NCBI GenBank assembly: GCA_001657395.1
Contig: LYSY01000005.1
Coordinates: forward strand, 1-64,000
Length of the DNA stretch: 64,000 bases
Source of the DNA: Rhodospirillales bacterium BBD 1991-14
Lineage (GTDB): Bacteria; Pseudomonadota; Alphaproteobacteria; Kiloniellales; Kiloniellaceae
Reading direction: 5' to 3'
Shown: piece by piece, positions 43,425-52,115 of the stretch
Layout: each line of letters starts with the position of its first letter
Numbering within the stretch: position 1 is the stretch's first letter
Made by a program: the position numbers and the translations under genes
The notes under the pieces: generated by a model
The model's database searches: none
Told to the model about the DNA's origin: nothing
The model's input: the letters and a program-made list of their open reading frames with translations, nothing else

Positions 43425-44723
43425 ATGACCAAGAAGACCACGTCCACCACGACACGCCGCATCAACCGCCGCCGCTTTCTCCAGGAAACAGTAGCCTCAG
43501 CCGCCGTGATCTCCTCACTCAGTTTTACGCGCCGAGCGCGGGCGGCCGACACGCTGAAGATCGGTTTCGTCAGTCCCAAGACAGGACCCCTCGCGCCCTT
43601 TGCCGAGTCCGACGACTACATCCTGGAAGGAGTCCGCGCGGCATTGAAGGATGGCCTTGCCATCGACGGCACGACCTACGAAGTCGAGATCCTGGTTAAG
43701 GACAGCCAGTCAAATCCCAATCGCGCGGCTGACGTCGCTTCCGAACTTCTCCTCGGCGACGAAGTCAACCTGATGGTCGTCTCCTCGACGCCGGAGACCA
43801 CCAACCCGGTGGCCGACCAGTGCGAGATCAATGGCGTGCCCTGCATCTCCACCGTGGCGCCTTGGCAGCCCTGGTTCTTCACCCGCGGCGGCGAACCGGA
43901 CAGTGGCTTCGAATACACCTATCACTTCTTTTGGGGCCTTGAGGACATCATCGGTGTCTTCACCGAGATGTGGAACAAGCTTGACACCAACAAGGTGGTC
44001 GGCGGCCTCTTCCCCAACGATGGCGATGGCAATGCCTGGAGCGACCCCGAGCTGGGCTTCCCGAGGCCGCTTGCTGCCCATGGATTCAACCTGATCGACC
44101 CCGGTCGATACCAGAACCTCTCCGACGACTTTTCGGCCCAGATCAGCGCCTTCAAGAACGGTGGTGCCGAGATCGTTACAGGCGTGGTAATCCCACCGGA
44201 TTTCACCACGTTCTGGACTCAGGCCAAGCAGCAGGGCTTCACGCCTAAGGCGGCAAGTGTCGGCAAAGCGCTGCTTTTCCCGGTTGCGGTGGAGGCACTG
44301 GGTGACACGGCGCACAATCTTTCCTCGGAGATCTGGTGGACTCCGACCCATCCCTATAGCTCCTCCCTGACCGGAACCTCAGCAGCCGATCTTGCGGCAG
44401 GCTTTACCGGCGCCACCGGCAAGCAGTGGACCCAGCCCATCGGCTTTGCCCATGCCCTCTTCGAGGTGGCCGTCGATGCGCTGAAGCGTTCTGGTGATCC
44501 GACTGACTACGACAACCTGCGCGACGCGGTCGCTGAAACCCAGCTCGACACCATCGTCGGCCGCATTGACTGGAACGCTGGACCGGTCCCAAACGTCGCC
44601 AAGACTCCGCTGGTTGGCGGCCAGTGGCGCCGCGGTGGCGAGTTCAAGTACGACCTCGTGGTGACGGCCAACGGCCTCGCCTCCGATGTGCCGCTGGGCG
44701 GCGCAATGGAAGCCATCGCCTGA
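43425..44723 (+). CDS. ABC transporter substrate-binding protein (Peripla_BP_6) with Tat-type signal
   Basis: A 432-residue Leu/Ile/Val-type periplasmic binding protein. The N-terminus has a twin-arginine motif (INRRRFLQE) before a hydrophobic stretch ending at ARAAD, so Tat export is likely. Mature sequence begins LKIGFVSPKTGPLAPFAES. In aromatic operons such proteins capture aromatic acids or related compounds. The four transporter genes that follow complete the system; the ligand, perhaps hydroquinone precursor such as 4-hydroxybenzoate-like or gentisate-like compounds, is unknown. Confidence 0.88.
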   Translation: MTKKTTSTTTRRINRRRFLQETVASAAVISSLSFTRRARAADTLKIGFVSPKTGPLAPFAESDDYILEGVRAALKDGLAIDGTTYEVEILVKDSQSNPNRAADVASELLLGDEVNLMVVSSTPETTNPVADQCEINGVPCISTVAPWQPWFFTRGGEPDSGFEYTYHFFWGLEDIIGVFTEMWNKLDTNKVVGGLFPNDGDGNAWSDPELGFPRPLAAHGFNLIDPGRYQNLSDDFSAQISAFKNGGAEIVTGVVIPPDFTTFWTQAKQQGFTPKAASVGKALLFPVAVEALGDTAHNLSSEIWWTPTHPYSSSLTGTSAADLAAGFTGATGKQWTQPIGFAHALFEVAVDALKRSGDPTDYDNLRDAVAETQLDTIVGRIDWNAGPVPNVAKTPLVGGQWRRGGEFKYDLVVTANGLASDVPLGGAMEAIA

Positions 44724-44772
44724 CCGGCGCAGAGGCGCCAAACGCAGGCGGACAAGCTGGAAAATAACATCC

Positions 44773-45498
44773 ATGGCGATCCTGGAAATGAAGGCGGTCA
44801 CGAAGAGCTTCGGTGCCTTGACGGTTGCCGATGGCATCGATCTGCAGCTTGAAGATGGCGAGGCCCTTGGTGTGATCGGCCCAAACGGCGCCGGCAAGAG
44901 TACGATGTTCAATCTGATTGCCGGCGTCCTGGCGCCCGACGGCGGTGCAATCGTCTTCCAGGGTCGGGATGTCACCGCCAATTCTGCGGCCGAGCGCTGC
45001 CGCGCCGGCATCGGCCGCTCGTATCAGGTGCCGCATCCTTTCTCCGGCATAACGGTCTTTGAGAATCTTCTGGTAGGGGCGACCTTCGGCGATGCCATGA
45101 CCGAACGCGAGGCCTATGGACGCTGTGCCGAGATCTTGCGCGAGACCGGTCTGTTGAAGAGGGCAAATACCGTGGCCGGAGGGCTCTCGCTCCTCGACCG
45201 CAAGCGTTTGGAGATGGCCCGGGCAATGGCAACGGGACCGAAGCTCTTGCTGCTCGATGAGATCGCCGGCGGTCTGACGGAGGGCGAGTGCCAATCCCTG
45301 ATCGCGACCATCAACCGCATTCGCAGCACCGGCGTCTCGATCATCTGGATCGAACACGTGACCCACGCCCTCCTGGCCGTGGTGGACCGCCTGATGGTGC
45401 TGAACTTTGGAAAGAAGATTGGCGAGGGTGAGCCGCGAGCCGTAATGGAAAGCGCCGAGGTGCAGGAAATCTATATGGGGATCGAGGTCGATGCCTGA
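44773..45498 (+). CDS. branched-chain-type ABC transporter ATPase 1 (LivG-like)
   Basis: 241 residues from MAILEMKAV. Walker A is GPNGAGKST, the signature segment LSLLDRKRLEMARAM is a weakened LSxGxxR form, Walker B LLLLDEIAGGLTE and the H-loop IEHV. Length is near the LivG norm (about 250). The frame runs upstream to 44686 but the family start is at 44773. It overlaps livF by 8 bp. Partner ATPase of the transporter beginning at 43425. Confidence 0.9.
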   Translation: MAILEMKAVTKSFGALTVADGIDLQLEDGEALGVIGPNGAGKSTMFNLIAGVLAPDGGAIVFQGRDVTANSAAERCRAGIGRSYQVPHPFSGITVFENLLVGATFGDAMTEREAYGRCAEILRETGLLKRANTVAGGLSLLDRKRLEMARAMATGPKLLLLDEIAGGLTEGECQSLIATINRIRSTGVSIIWIEHVTHALLAVVDRLMVLNFGKKIGEGEPRAVMESAEVQEIYMGIEVDA

Positions 45499-46225
45499 CG
45501 CCAGCACTTCAGCCCCGCTCCTGCAGGTCGAAAACCTGGACGCTTTCTACGGTGACTTCCAGGCGCTCTTTGGGGTCTCGCTGGAAGTCAACGCAGGCGA
45601 GACGGTGGCAATCATCGGCGCCAACGGCGCCGGTAAGTCGACCTTGATGTGTGCGCTTACTGGATTGGTAGGCAGCAGCGGCGAGACCGTTCGCTTCAAC
45701 GGCGTGCCGATTTCCGGCCGGCCGGCCCATCAGATCGTTCGTGCCGGACTTGCCATGGTCCCCGAAGGCCGCAAGCTCTTCCCTTCCTTGAGCGTCGAGG
45801 AAAACCTCTTGATCGCCACCAATGTCCGGCGCGAGGGCGCCTGGACGCTGGAAAAGGTCTACCAGATGTTTCCGGTGCTTGAGGAGCGCAAACGCAATGC
45901 TGGCACCGCACTTTCCGGCGGACAGCAGCAGATGGTCGCCATCGGTCGTGCCTTGATGTCGAACCCCAAGCTGCTGCTCTGCGATGAGATCAGCCTGGGC
46001 CTGGCCCCGATCATCATTCGCGACATCTACCAGGCGGTGCCACGAATCAAGGAGCAGGGCACGACGATGGTAATCGTCGAGCAAGACATCAACCAGGCGC
46101 TGGCGGTGGCCGACCGGATCTACTGCATGCAGGAAGGGCGGATCTCGCTCTCCGGCCGACCCGATGAACTGACACGTGACCAGATCACGGCCGCCTACTT
46201 CGGGCTTGAGCGAGAGTCCGCGTAA
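45491..46225 (+). CDS. branched-chain-type ABC transporter ATPase 2 (LivF-like)
   Basis: A 244-residue ATPase. Walker A is GANGAGKST, LivF hallmark VPEGRKLFPSLSVEENL, signature LSGGQQQMVAIGRALM and Walker B LLLCDEISLGLAP. It overlaps the previous ATPase by 8 bp and its TAA shares the A of the next ATG (TAATG). With LivG it powers the LivH/LivM-like permeases. Confidence 0.92.
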   Translation: MPDASTSAPLLQVENLDAFYGDFQALFGVSLEVNAGETVAIIGANGAGKSTLMCALTGLVGSSGETVRFNGVPISGRPAHQIVRAGLAMVPEGRKLFPSLSVEENLLIATNVRREGAWTLEKVYQMFPVLEERKRNAGTALSGGQQQMVAIGRALMSNPKLLLCDEISLGLAPIIIRDIYQAVPRIKEQGTTMVIVEQDINQALAVADRIYCMQEGRISLSGRPDELTRDQITAAYFGLERESA

Positions 46226-47091
46226 TGGAATGGGTAAACGCCATCGTCCAGGGCATTCTGCTGGGCGGACTCTATGCGCTCTTCGCCACCGGCCTCTCGC
46301 TGATGTTCGGTGTCATGCGCTTCGTCAACATCGCCCACGGCGACTTCATCGTGGTGGCGGCCTATGCCGCGCTGATCGGCGTGGCTTATCTTGGCCTGCA
46401 TCCCCTGGCGACCATTCCCCTGGTCGCTGGCGGCTTGGCGATCGCTGGTTATGCCAACCAACGCTTCATCCTGAACCGCACCCTGGGCGGCGATATCCTG
46501 CCACCGCTTCTGGTCACCTTCGGCATGTCGGTGGTGATCCAGAACGCCCTGCAGGAGATCTTCACAGCCGATAGTCAGCGTCTGCAGTCTGGTTGGCTGG
46601 AGACCGCCAGCTTCAACATTATGCCTGGCCTCGCGGTCGGCTTGTTGCCCCTGCTGGTCTTCCTCGCTGCGGTTCTGGTGATCGGCGGTCTGCAGTGGCT
46701 GTTCTACGGCTCTGGCCTGGGGCGCCTGTTGCGGGCGACCTCGGACGACCAGAGGACGGTGCGCCTGATGGGCGCCGACAACGCCCATATCTTTGCCATC
46801 GCTACGGCGCTCGCCAGTGCGGTGGTCGGCATTGCAGGCGTGTTCCTGGCAATGCGCACCAACTTCGATCCCTCCATCGGACCGGCACGTCTGCTCTTCG
46901 CCTTCGAGGCGGTGATCATCGGCGGCCTTGGAAACCTCTGGGGCACGCTCGCCGGTGGCATCATTCTGGGTGTTGCCCAGACGATCGGCGCGCAGATCGA
47001 CCCGGGCTTCCAGATTCTGGCGGGGCATTTGGTCTTCTTGGCACTGCTGGCGGTGCGACCGGAAGGCCTCTTCCCAAGAATAAAAGCGTAG
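46225..47091 (+). CDS. branched-chain-type ABC transporter permease 1 (LivH-like)
   Basis: A 288-residue membrane protein with about eight hydrophobic segments. GGLYALFATGLSLMFGVMRFVNIAHGDF is the LivH signature region (seen here in two adjoining parts), and the C-terminal GGLGNLWGTLAGGIILG is also typical. It starts at the ATG that overlaps the livF stop. It pairs with the LivM-like permease 11 bp downstream. Confidence 0.92.
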   Translation: MEWVNAIVQGILLGGLYALFATGLSLMFGVMRFVNIAHGDFIVVAAYAALIGVAYLGLHPLATIPLVAGGLAIAGYANQRFILNRTLGGDILPPLLVTFGMSVVIQNALQEIFTADSQRLQSGWLETASFNIMPGLAVGLLPLLVFLAAVLVIGGLQWLFYGSGLGRLLRATSDDQRTVRLMGADNAHIFAIATALASAVVGIAGVFLAMRTNFDPSIGPARLLFAFEAVIIGGLGNLWGTLAGGIILGVAQTIGAQIDPGFQILAGHLVFLALLAVRPEGLFPRIKA

Positions 47092-47102
47092 CGGGGGCAG
47101 AC

Positions 47103-48128
47103 ATGACCGACATCGCCTACAGCGTCGCTCGTTCGACCCGAGCTTCCAACATCGCCGCCCCGGCGGGCCTGGTTCTGATCTGCCTGCTCGCGGCGGCGCC
47201 GCTGTGGGTCGGCCGCGCCGATATGCGCCTGATGGTCGAGATCTACTACTACCTGGTTCTGGCCCAGATGTGGAACCTGTTGGCCGGCTATGCCGGGTTA
47301 GTCTCGGTCGGACAGCAAGCCTATGTCGGCATCGGCGGGTACATGCTCTTCGCCCTGGCAGCCTTTGCCGGTGTGCCGCCGCTCTTGGCGATTCCGCTGG
47401 CCGGCTTGATCGCTGCGGCAATCGCGCTGCCCTCGGGCGCCTTGCTGTTCCGCCTCCGCGGGCCCTACTTCGCAATCGGTGCCTGGGTCCTCGCCGAGGC
47501 CTTTCGACTGGGATTTGCCCAGATCTCGGCCTTGGGCGGCGGCTCGGGCATGAGCCTTCCCGCCAAGATCGTGAGGACCATCGCCGACAGCCGTGGCGCC
47601 CGGGAGATGACGGTCTACTGGGTGGCGCTGGGCCTGGCAATCCTGTCGGTGGCCATCGTCTACTTCCTGCTGCGCTCACGCCACGGCCTGGCCCTGACTG
47701 CGATCCGTGACAGCGAGGAAGCTTCCGAGAGCCTGGGCGTCAATGCCTGGCGCACCAAGTATGTGACCTACATTGCGGCCGCGTTCTTCACTGGCATGGC
47801 AGGAGCCCTGATCTTCCTGCAGAAGCTGCGTATCTCCCCCGATGCTGCCTTCAGCGTGAACGACTGGACCGCCTTCGTCATCTTCATCGTGGTGATCGGC
47901 GGCATCGGCACCGTTGAAGGACCCATCATCGGCGTTCTGTTATTCTTCCTACTGCGCGAGTTCGCGGCCGACTGGGGAACCTGGTACCTGATCCTGCTGG
48001 GCCTGATAGCAATCGCCGTCATGCTGAAGGCGCCCAAGGGTCTATGGGGCTACGCGGTCGAGCGCTGGGGGCTGTCGCTGTTGCCGGTTGGACGAAGGCT
48101 GGTTGTGAAAGAGGGGAACCAGGGATGA
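47103..48128 (+). CDS. branched-chain-type ABC transporter permease 2 (LivM-like)
   Basis: 341 residues from MTDIAYSVARS; GGGGGCAG lies upstream. The frame reaches back to 46593, but that part shadows livH. About nine hydrophobic segments; LivM landmarks are WNLLAGYAGLVSVGQQAYVG, GPYFAIGAWVLAEA and ALTAIRDSEEASESLGVN. It overlaps the thiolase start by ATGA at 48125, so transport and breakdown genes are co-translated. Confidence 0.92.
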   Translation: MTDIAYSVARSTRASNIAAPAGLVLICLLAAAPLWVGRADMRLMVEIYYYLVLAQMWNLLAGYAGLVSVGQQAYVGIGGYMLFALAAFAGVPPLLAIPLAGLIAAAIALPSGALLFRLRGPYFAIGAWVLAEAFRLGFAQISALGGGSGMSLPAKIVRTIADSRGAREMTVYWVALGLAILSVAIVYFLLRSRHGLALTAIRDSEEASESLGVNAWRTKYVTYIAAAFFTGMAGALIFLQKLRISPDAAFSVNDWTAFVIFIVVIGGIGTVEGPIIGVLLFFLLREFAADWGTWYLILLGLIAIAVMLKAPKGLWGYAVERWGLSLLPVGRRLVVKEGNQG

Positions 48129-49330
48129 CCGAGGCCTTCATCTGCGATGCGCTGCGTACACCCTTTGGGCGTTACGGCGGGGCTCTCTCCAGTCTGCGCG
48201 CCGACGATCTGGGGGCATTGCCCATCAAAGCTCTGACCGAACGTCACCCAAAGCTCGACTGGGCCGCGGTCGACGACATCTACTTCGGATGTGCCAACCA
48301 GGCGGGTGAGGACAACCGCAATGTTGCGCGCATGGCGCTGCTACTGGCCGGCCTGCCGGTCGAGGTGCCGGGTACAACGATCAATCGTCTCTGCGGTTCC
48401 GGGCTCGATGCCATCGGCAGCGCCGCCCGGGCGATCAAGGCGGGTGAGCAAGACCTGACAATTGCCGGCGGAGTCGAATCGATGTCGCGGGCGCCCTTCG
48501 TCATGCCAAAGGCCGAAGCAGCCTTCTCCCGAGTCAACAGCATCGAGGACACAACCATCGGCTGGCGCTTTGTCAACCCGTTGATGCGCCAGCTCCACGG
48601 CGTCGACTCCATGCCGGAGACCGCGGAGAACGTGGCCGAGGACTTTCAGGTCACCCGCGCGGACCAAGACGCCTTTGCTGCCCGCAGCCAGGACCGAGCC
48701 GCTGCTGCCATCAAGTCGGGTCGCTTGGCAGAGGAGATTGTTTCGGTGACAGTCCCACAGCGCAAGGGCGAGCCAATCGTCATCGCGCAGGACGAGCACC
48801 CACGCCCCGGCACCACGATCGAGAAACTGGCCAAGCTACCGACGCCCTTCCGCGAGGGTGGTTCAGTGACTGCCGGCAATGCCAGTGGCGTCAACGACGG
48901 CGCCTGTGCGCTCATCGTCGCCTCGGAGGCCGCGGCCAGGCACAATAACCTGGAGCCCATGGCCCGGATCATCGCCACGGCCACCGCCGGGGTGCCGCCG
49001 CGAATCATGGGCTTCGGCCCGGCACCAGCGGTGAAGAAGGTTTTAGCCAAAGCGGCCCTCAGCCTGGGCGATATTGACATAATCGAACTGAACGAGGCTT
49101 TCGCCTCGCAAGCTCTGGCCGTGCTGCGCGACCTCGGGCTGCCGGACGATGCCGAGCAGGTCAATCCCAACGGCGGCGCCATCGCCCTGGGCCATCCCCT
49201 GGGCGCCTCCGGCGCCCGCCTTGCGACAACAGCAGCCTATGAACTGAGGCGCCGCGGCGCCCGCCGCGCCCTCTGCACGATGTGCATCGGCGTTGGCCAA
49301 GGGATCGCCATGATTATCGAGAGGGTTTGA
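48125..49330 (+). CDS. pcaF: 3-oxoadipyl-CoA thiolase (PcaF-like)
   Basis: A 401-residue acetyl-CoA acyltransferase. The nucleophilic cysteine is Cys90-91 in TINRLCGSGLDAIGSA; NEAFASQALAVL, GGAIALGHPLGASGAR and the C-terminal CTMCIGVGQG carry the other active residues. Thiolases of length 400-401 with this pattern in ring-cleavage operons split 3-oxoadipyl-CoA into succinyl-CoA and acetyl-CoA. The frame upstream of 48125 overlaps livM and is not used. It completes the pathway from hydroquinone. Confidence 0.92.
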   Translation: MTEAFICDALRTPFGRYGGALSSLRADDLGALPIKALTERHPKLDWAAVDDIYFGCANQAGEDNRNVARMALLLAGLPVEVPGTTINRLCGSGLDAIGSAARAIKAGEQDLTIAGGVESMSRAPFVMPKAEAAFSRVNSIEDTTIGWRFVNPLMRQLHGVDSMPETAENVAEDFQVTRADQDAFAARSQDRAAAAIKSGRLAEEIVSVTVPQRKGEPIVIAQDEHPRPGTTIEKLAKLPTPFREGGSVTAGNASGVNDGACALIVASEAAARHNNLEPMARIIATATAGVPPRIMGFGPAPAVKKVLAKAALSLGDIDIIELNEAFASQALAVLRDLGLPDDAEQVNPNGGAIALGHPLGASGARLATTAAYELRRRGARRALCTMCIGVGQGIAMIIERV

Positions 49331-49345
49331 GGAAGGGAGGCGACA

Positions 49346-50215
49346 GTGTCCAAGTACTTCACCGAAGCGAATTCCGAAGAGGCCGTCATCGCCCGGCTGG
49401 AGAACTGTGACGATCCCCGCTTTAAGGAGGTCATGGTCTCAGCGATCCGCCACCTCCACGCCTTTGTCAAAGAAGTCGAACCGACCGTCGAGGAGTGGAC
49501 GCAAGCGATCCAGTTCCTTACCGCCACGGGGCAGATCTGCGACAACAAGCGACAGGAATGGATCCTGGCCTCGGATACTCTCGGCATTTCCATGCTTGTC
49601 GACGCGATCAACCACCGCAAACCACCGGGCTCGACCGAGTCGACAGTGCTTGGGCCCTTTCATGTTGAAGGTGCTCAGGAGTTGGCGATGGGGAGCGACA
49701 TCTGCAAGGACGGAAAGGGCGAGCCCTGTGTTGTCGTGGGCCGCGTGCTCGATCCTGATGGCGATCCGGTGAAGGACGCCATTCTCGACGTCTGGCAGAC
49801 CAATGGCGACGGCTTCTACGACGTTCAGCAGCCGGGCCTTCAGCCAGATTTGAACCTGCGCGGCAAGTTCCGCACCGGCGCCGATGGCCGGTATTGGCTG
49901 CGCACCGTAAAGCCGGTGTCCTATCCTATCCCCACCGATGGGCCGGTCGGCAAAATGCTGGAGAAGATGGGACGGCACGCCTATCGCCCGGCCCATATCC
50001 ACTTCATCGTTTCCGCGCCGGGCTTCGAGCCGGTGACCACTCATATCTTCCTGGAAGGCGACGAGTACATCGAGTCCGACGCGGTCTTTGGCGTCAAGGA
50101 CTCTCTGGTTGTTCCTTTTGTGCAGAAGACTGCGGCTGAAACCCCGGAGGAAGAGACCCTCAGTGGACCCTTCTGGCGAGCCGACTTCGACTTCGGCCTC
50201 AAACAAGAAAGCTAG
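49346..50215 (+). CDS. hydroxyquinol 1,2-dioxygenase (intradiol ring-cleavage)
   Basis: A 289-residue intradiol dioxygenase starting at GTG 49346 behind GGAAGGGAGG. The likely Fe(III) ligands are Tyr158 (NGDGFYDVQQPG), Tyr193 (KPVSYPIPTDGP), His217 and His219 (YRPAHIHFIV); the spacing of the last three fits hydroxyquinol 1,2-dioxygenases, and GPFHVEGA plus the N-terminal helical linker domain are typical. It converts 1,2,4-trihydroxybenzene to maleylacetate, the same product as the HapCDE route. It lies 15 bp after the thiolase and so is probably part of the operon. Confidence 0.9.
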   Translation: MSKYFTEANSEEAVIARLENCDDPRFKEVMVSAIRHLHAFVKEVEPTVEEWTQAIQFLTATGQICDNKRQEWILASDTLGISMLVDAINHRKPPGSTESTVLGPFHVEGAQELAMGSDICKDGKGEPCVVVGRVLDPDGDPVKDAILDVWQTNGDGFYDVQQPGLQPDLNLRGKFRTGADGRYWLRTVKPVSYPIPTDGPVGKMLEKMGRHAYRPAHIHFIVSAPGFEPVTTHIFLEGDEYIESDAVFGVKDSLVVPFVQKTAAETPEEETLSGPFWRADFDFGLKQES

Positions 50216-50319
50216 CGCAGACTTCTTTGTGGGAGGAGAAATGTGAAAACACTGAGAGCGCTCACGGTGACGGTCGCCTTAGCAGCCTTGCCGACAGACT
50301 GAGAAAGGATGATGCGACC

Positions 50320-51075
50320 ATGCCAAACGCGACCGACATCATCAAAGCGGAGCATCGCAACTATATCGCCGTTCTGCAGTGTCTCGATGGGGTGATCGGC
50401 GATATTGAACGCGGCAACCTGCAGCCTGACTTCGCGTTGTTTCATCTGATACTCGACTACATCGATGGCTTCCTGGACAGCTATCATCACCCGAAAGAGG
50501 ACCAGTTCCTGTTCCGTGTCCTGCGCGAGCGGGACCCGGAGTCGGCGGAACTGCTGGAGACACTGGAGAACCAGCATCAGGAAGGCTATCGCCTGCTCGC
50601 AGGTCTGCGCGGGCTCTCGGTGAACTATGAGCGCAGTAAGTCCCCAAGCGACGGAAAGGCCTTCTTCGATGCCTTTCGCGTCTATCACAGATTGGAGTGG
50701 AATCATATGCGCAGTGAGGAAATGGAGGTTTTGCCGCGCGCCCGTGAACACCTGAAGGAGACCGACTGGGCCGCCATTGACAAGGCATTCAGCGATCACG
50801 AGGACCCGATGTTCGGAGACGCGCCAGAGGCACGTTTCGCTCACCTGCTGCATCGCATAGCCGAGATGGCACCGGCGCCACACGGCTATGCGCCGCCAAA
50901 GGGCGGAGACATGTACTGGTTGATTGTCGGGCGGGACAAGCCGAATCAGGAGTCGATCCGCCTGAGGACACGTGAAGCGCATCGGGAGTACATCTGGCGC
51001 GCGGATCTACCGGCACGGCTGCTGGTGGGATCGCCGCTGTCCGACGACGACGGCGCGGCAATGACCGGGACCTAG
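50320..51075 (+). CDS. hemerythrin (HHE) domain protein, in-frame with a YciI domain cut by an amber codon
   Basis: 251 residues as read to the TAG at 51073. Residues 1-190 are an HHE four-helix protein: AEHRNYIAVLQ (His12), DSYHHPKEDQFLF, ENQHQEGYRLL and YHRLEWNHMRSEEMEVLP supply the His/Glu di-iron ligands. Residues 198-251, from DMYWLIVGRDKPNQ, are the N-terminal half of a YciI-like domain. The remaining half follows in the same frame after the TAG (see next entry). HHE proteins bind O2 or NO and protect iron enzymes, apt beside ring-cleaving dioxygenases. Start ATG 50320 follows GAGAAAGGA. Confidence 0.82.
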   Translation: MPNATDIIKAEHRNYIAVLQCLDGVIGDIERGNLQPDFALFHLILDYIDGFLDSYHHPKEDQFLFRVLRERDPESAELLETLENQHQEGYRLLAGLRGLSVNYERSKSPSDGKAFFDAFRVYHRLEWNHMRSEEMEVLPRAREHLKETDWAAIDKAFSDHEDPMFGDAPEARFAHLLHRIAEMAPAPHGYAPPKGGDMYWLIVGRDKPNQESIRLRTREAHREYIWRADLPARLLVGSPLSDDDGAAMTGT

Positions 51076-51252
51076 CTCCTGGTGGAAGCGCCGGATCGGG
51101 CCGCCGCCGAGGCATTTGCCAAGGGGGATCCCTATCGAAAGGCCGGACTCTTTGACCGGGTTGAGATCGCGGCGCTCCACCCAGTCTTCGATCCAAGACC
51201 CTTCGGTCTGCGGTCGCCGGCCGTCTCGGGAGGGGAGCCAACACACCCATGA
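50911..51252 (+). pseudogene. YciI-family domain interrupted by in-frame TAG
   Basis: MYWLIVGRDKPNQESIRLR...LLVGSPLSDDDGAAMTGT, then TAG (51073-51075), then LLVEAPDRAAAEAFAKGDPY and KAGLFDRVEIAALHPVF in the same frame, ending at a TGA (51250-51252) that overlaps the Rieske ATG as ATGA. Relatives usually have a Leu at the stop position, so one base change (TTG to TAG) explains it. The intact tail and ATGA coupling suggest a recent nonsense mutation, a sequencing error or read-through. YciI proteins are small ferredoxin-like folds of uncertain reaction, sometimes dehalogenase-like. Confidence 0.8.
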
Positions 51253-51674
51253 GCGGCCCGCCGCCCCGACCGAACGGTAGCTACTGGCGCCTGCGCCCCC
51301 GTGCGCCCCAACCGGGCACCCTGCTCGGCGCCCTGGATGAGATCCCCGACCCCGGCGCCAAGGAGTACGTCTTCGGCAAGGGCAAGAGTGCGTTTTCGAT
51401 GTTCGTCGTGCGCCGGGGGGACTCCGTCTACGGCTATCTGAACATCTGCCCGCATTACAGCTCCCCGCTGAACGCCCGCGCAGAGATGTTCCTCAACGAG
51501 GCCGGCACCCGCATCCGCTGCACGATGCACTTCGCGGAGTTTCGCATCGAGGACGGATACGGAATGGCTGGAGCTGCAGAGAATTGCTGGTTGGAGCCGA
51601 TTGGCTTAAGCATCGGCGACGGCCTGATCCACATTGCGGCAGCCGAAGGGCCCGTACCGCGGAGCGCCCTTTGA
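51249..51674 (+). CDS. Rieske [2Fe-2S] domain protein
   Basis: A 141-residue single-domain Rieske protein. The cluster ligands are in LNICPHYSSPLN (Cys-Pro-His) and RIRCTMHFAEFRI (Cys-x-x-His). It has no oxygenase domain, so it is either a ferredoxin or a small accessory protein. It may pass electrons to a dioxygenase or keep its iron reduced; that is inference. The ATG overlaps the TGA of the HHE-YciI frame, which suggests one transcription unit. Confidence 0.85.
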   Translation: MSGPPPRPNGSYWRLRPRAPQPGTLLGALDEIPDPGAKEYVFGKGKSAFSMFVVRRGDSVYGYLNICPHYSSPLNARAEMFLNEAGTRIRCTMHFAEFRIEDGYGMAGAAENCWLEPIGLSIGDGLIHIAAAEGPVPRSAL

Positions 51675-51746
51675 AGTCCATCTGCTGCGTGGCCTGCAAG
51701 CCGAAGGAGCTGCCTACCAAGCCCTGAGCTCAACGGAGAGAGTCGA

Positions 51747-51900
51747 ATGTTGACTAATGCGAGCGCGGGCATGGGGCTGCCGGTCGTTGGTGCCTTGCTC
51801 GGTCACAAGGAAGCCGCAACAACCGAGCATAACGCCCATCTTGATGCCAGCCCATTGCGGGTCGCATCAGATCGGATTGCCGATCATATCGCGATTACTC
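51747..51900 (+). pseudogene. tyrosine recombinase/integrase C-terminal fragment, catalytic Tyr lost
   Basis: GLPVVGALLGHKEAATTEHNAHLDASPLRVASDRIA matches, in two parts, the last ~40 residues of phage-type integrases, which usually read LLGHxxxxTTxRYAHL. Here RYAHL has become HNAHL, so the nucleophilic tyrosine is gone, and the rest of the gene is missing. It is a dead relic marking an old integration end. The 215 bp that follow up to 52116 show nothing recognisable. Confidence 0.75.
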
Positions 51901-52115
51901 TGAGCCAACCGAACAACCGCTCAGGTTTGAGTGCAAGATGGCGAGCGGCTGTTCGAAGCGATCACGTGAAGCTGCAGCACTGCTATGGTCGGTCCCATGA
52001 AAATGGCAATGGCGAGAACGCGGGACAAACCTGCCGCTGAACTTGCTCGCCTCGTTATCCTCTATAGAACCTCTCCACTTGAGCGCGTCGACCCAATCAG
52101 AAAACAGCGCAGTCG

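Noticed and set aside
46593-47102. Upstream extension of the LivM-like frame
   Set aside because: It overlaps livH in another frame; the family N-terminus begins at the ATG at 47103.
51073-51075. The TAG in the HHE-YciI frame as a pyrrolysine codon
   Set aside because: The position is normally Leu in YciI, and no Pyl tRNA or synthetase is visible; a nonsense change or sequence error is simpler.
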